From Schoenoplectus triqueter (taxonomy: Eukaryota; Streptophyta; Magnoliopsida; Poales; Cyperaceae): a stretch of 64,000 nucleotides of DNA. The stretch is taken from NCBI GenBank assembly GCA_964058805.1, contig CAXKVV010000244.1:16867-80866 (forward strand), written 5' to 3'. Position 1 is the stretch's first letter. The number at the start of each line of letters is the position of its first letter. The notes beneath the pieces are model-generated. The model was not told the DNA's origin and ran no database searches. It saw only the letters and a program-made list of their open reading frames with translations. This document shows, piece after piece, positions 63,701-64,000 of the stretch. The translations under genes were made by a program, and so were the position numbers.

Positions 63701-64000
63701 CCAATTTTGACAATCTTGACAACCAACTTCATATAAATTTATAGAAAATCTTAAAAATGGAAAAAACTTTACAAAAATATTCTTGAACTTATGAATTGAT
63801 TGTTTCAAATTTGTGCAATTTGAGTATCAATTGATATTCCATCAAAATCATATGACAGTTTTAACGATTAAATTTTATGATCTTTGATTGTATATCAAAT
63901 GACACTCAAATTTCACCAAATCACCAAATTTGGAACACAACCAATCCATTAGTTCAAGAATATGTTTGTTAAGTTTTTTTTTTCCATTTTTAAGATTTTC
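63701..64000. mobile_element. Large foldback MITE-like element, cut by the window end
   Basis: A strong inverted repeat. The left arm (from about 63758) has GAAAATCTTAAAAATGGAAA, ATATTCTTGAACTTATGAAT and TTGATTGTTTCAAATTTG. The right arm, read in reverse complement from 64000, has GAAAATCTTAAAAATGGAAA, ATATTCTTGAACTAATGGAT and TTGGTTGTGTTCCAAATTTG. Outside the left arm, TTGACAATCTTGACAACC matches the MITE at 57781-58100, so it is a longer family member. Its right end lies outside the window. Confidence 0.75.

Overview
The window looks like nuclear DNA of a flowering plant. The evidence is a split gene with 13 complete GT-AG introns, a transposase remnant of the plant hAT (BED/RICESLEEPER-like) type, solo LTRs, MITE-like foldbacks, a SINE/LINE-type tail, and megasatellite DNA. 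I cannot name the species. A few spacer motifs (ACATGTCAG/CACGTGG-rich pieces near 46.3-46.6 kb) recall monocots, but this is weak.

Layout. (1) Positions 1-42155 are one uninterrupted AT-rich satellite array (satellite A). Its monomer is about 183 bp, and 18 diverged monomers form a 3288/3289-bp higher-order repeat (HOR). Twelve whole copies, one copy with a 1.19-kb internal deletion and one partial copy are present, and the array runs off the left edge. (2) At 42155/42156 it passes abruptly into a second, GC-rich satellite (satellite B, 58-bp unit). B occupies 42156-43326, 48588-48980, 50214-53294 and 54474-56328, roughly 6.5 kb in all, and has its own 751-bp and about 2.89-kb higher-order periods. 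(3) The B array is interrupted three times. A 5.26-kb patchwork (43327-48587) holds a G-run-rich block, palindromic tandem repeats, a dead hAT transposase and unassigned spacer. Two solo LTRs of one family (48981-50213 and 53295-54473) each have their own perfect 5-bp target-site duplication. (4) From 56.33 kb the sequence is ordinary AT-rich intergenic DNA with a CACTA-like terminus and a MITE relative. (5) From 57406 to 63011, on the minus strand, lie the last 14 exons of a conserved plant gene (705 residues including the C-terminus, open in every exon, all phases consistent). Its 5' part lies beyond 64000. Its introns carry foldback elements, a short TRIM-like solo LTR and a SINE/LINE tail.

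Interpretation. The first 56 kb is heterochromatin-type DNA (a centromeric, pericentromeric or knob array is possible; the sequence does not decide) and abuts a gene that appears intact. The most notable biology is the human alpha-satellite-like organisation of satellite A: an 18-mer HOR with two alternating monomer types, copies nearly identical to each other, and more variants and damage toward the array edge. I found no new enzyme or defence system. Nearly all other open reading frames are by-products of the 58-bp satellite or antisense shadows of the gene.
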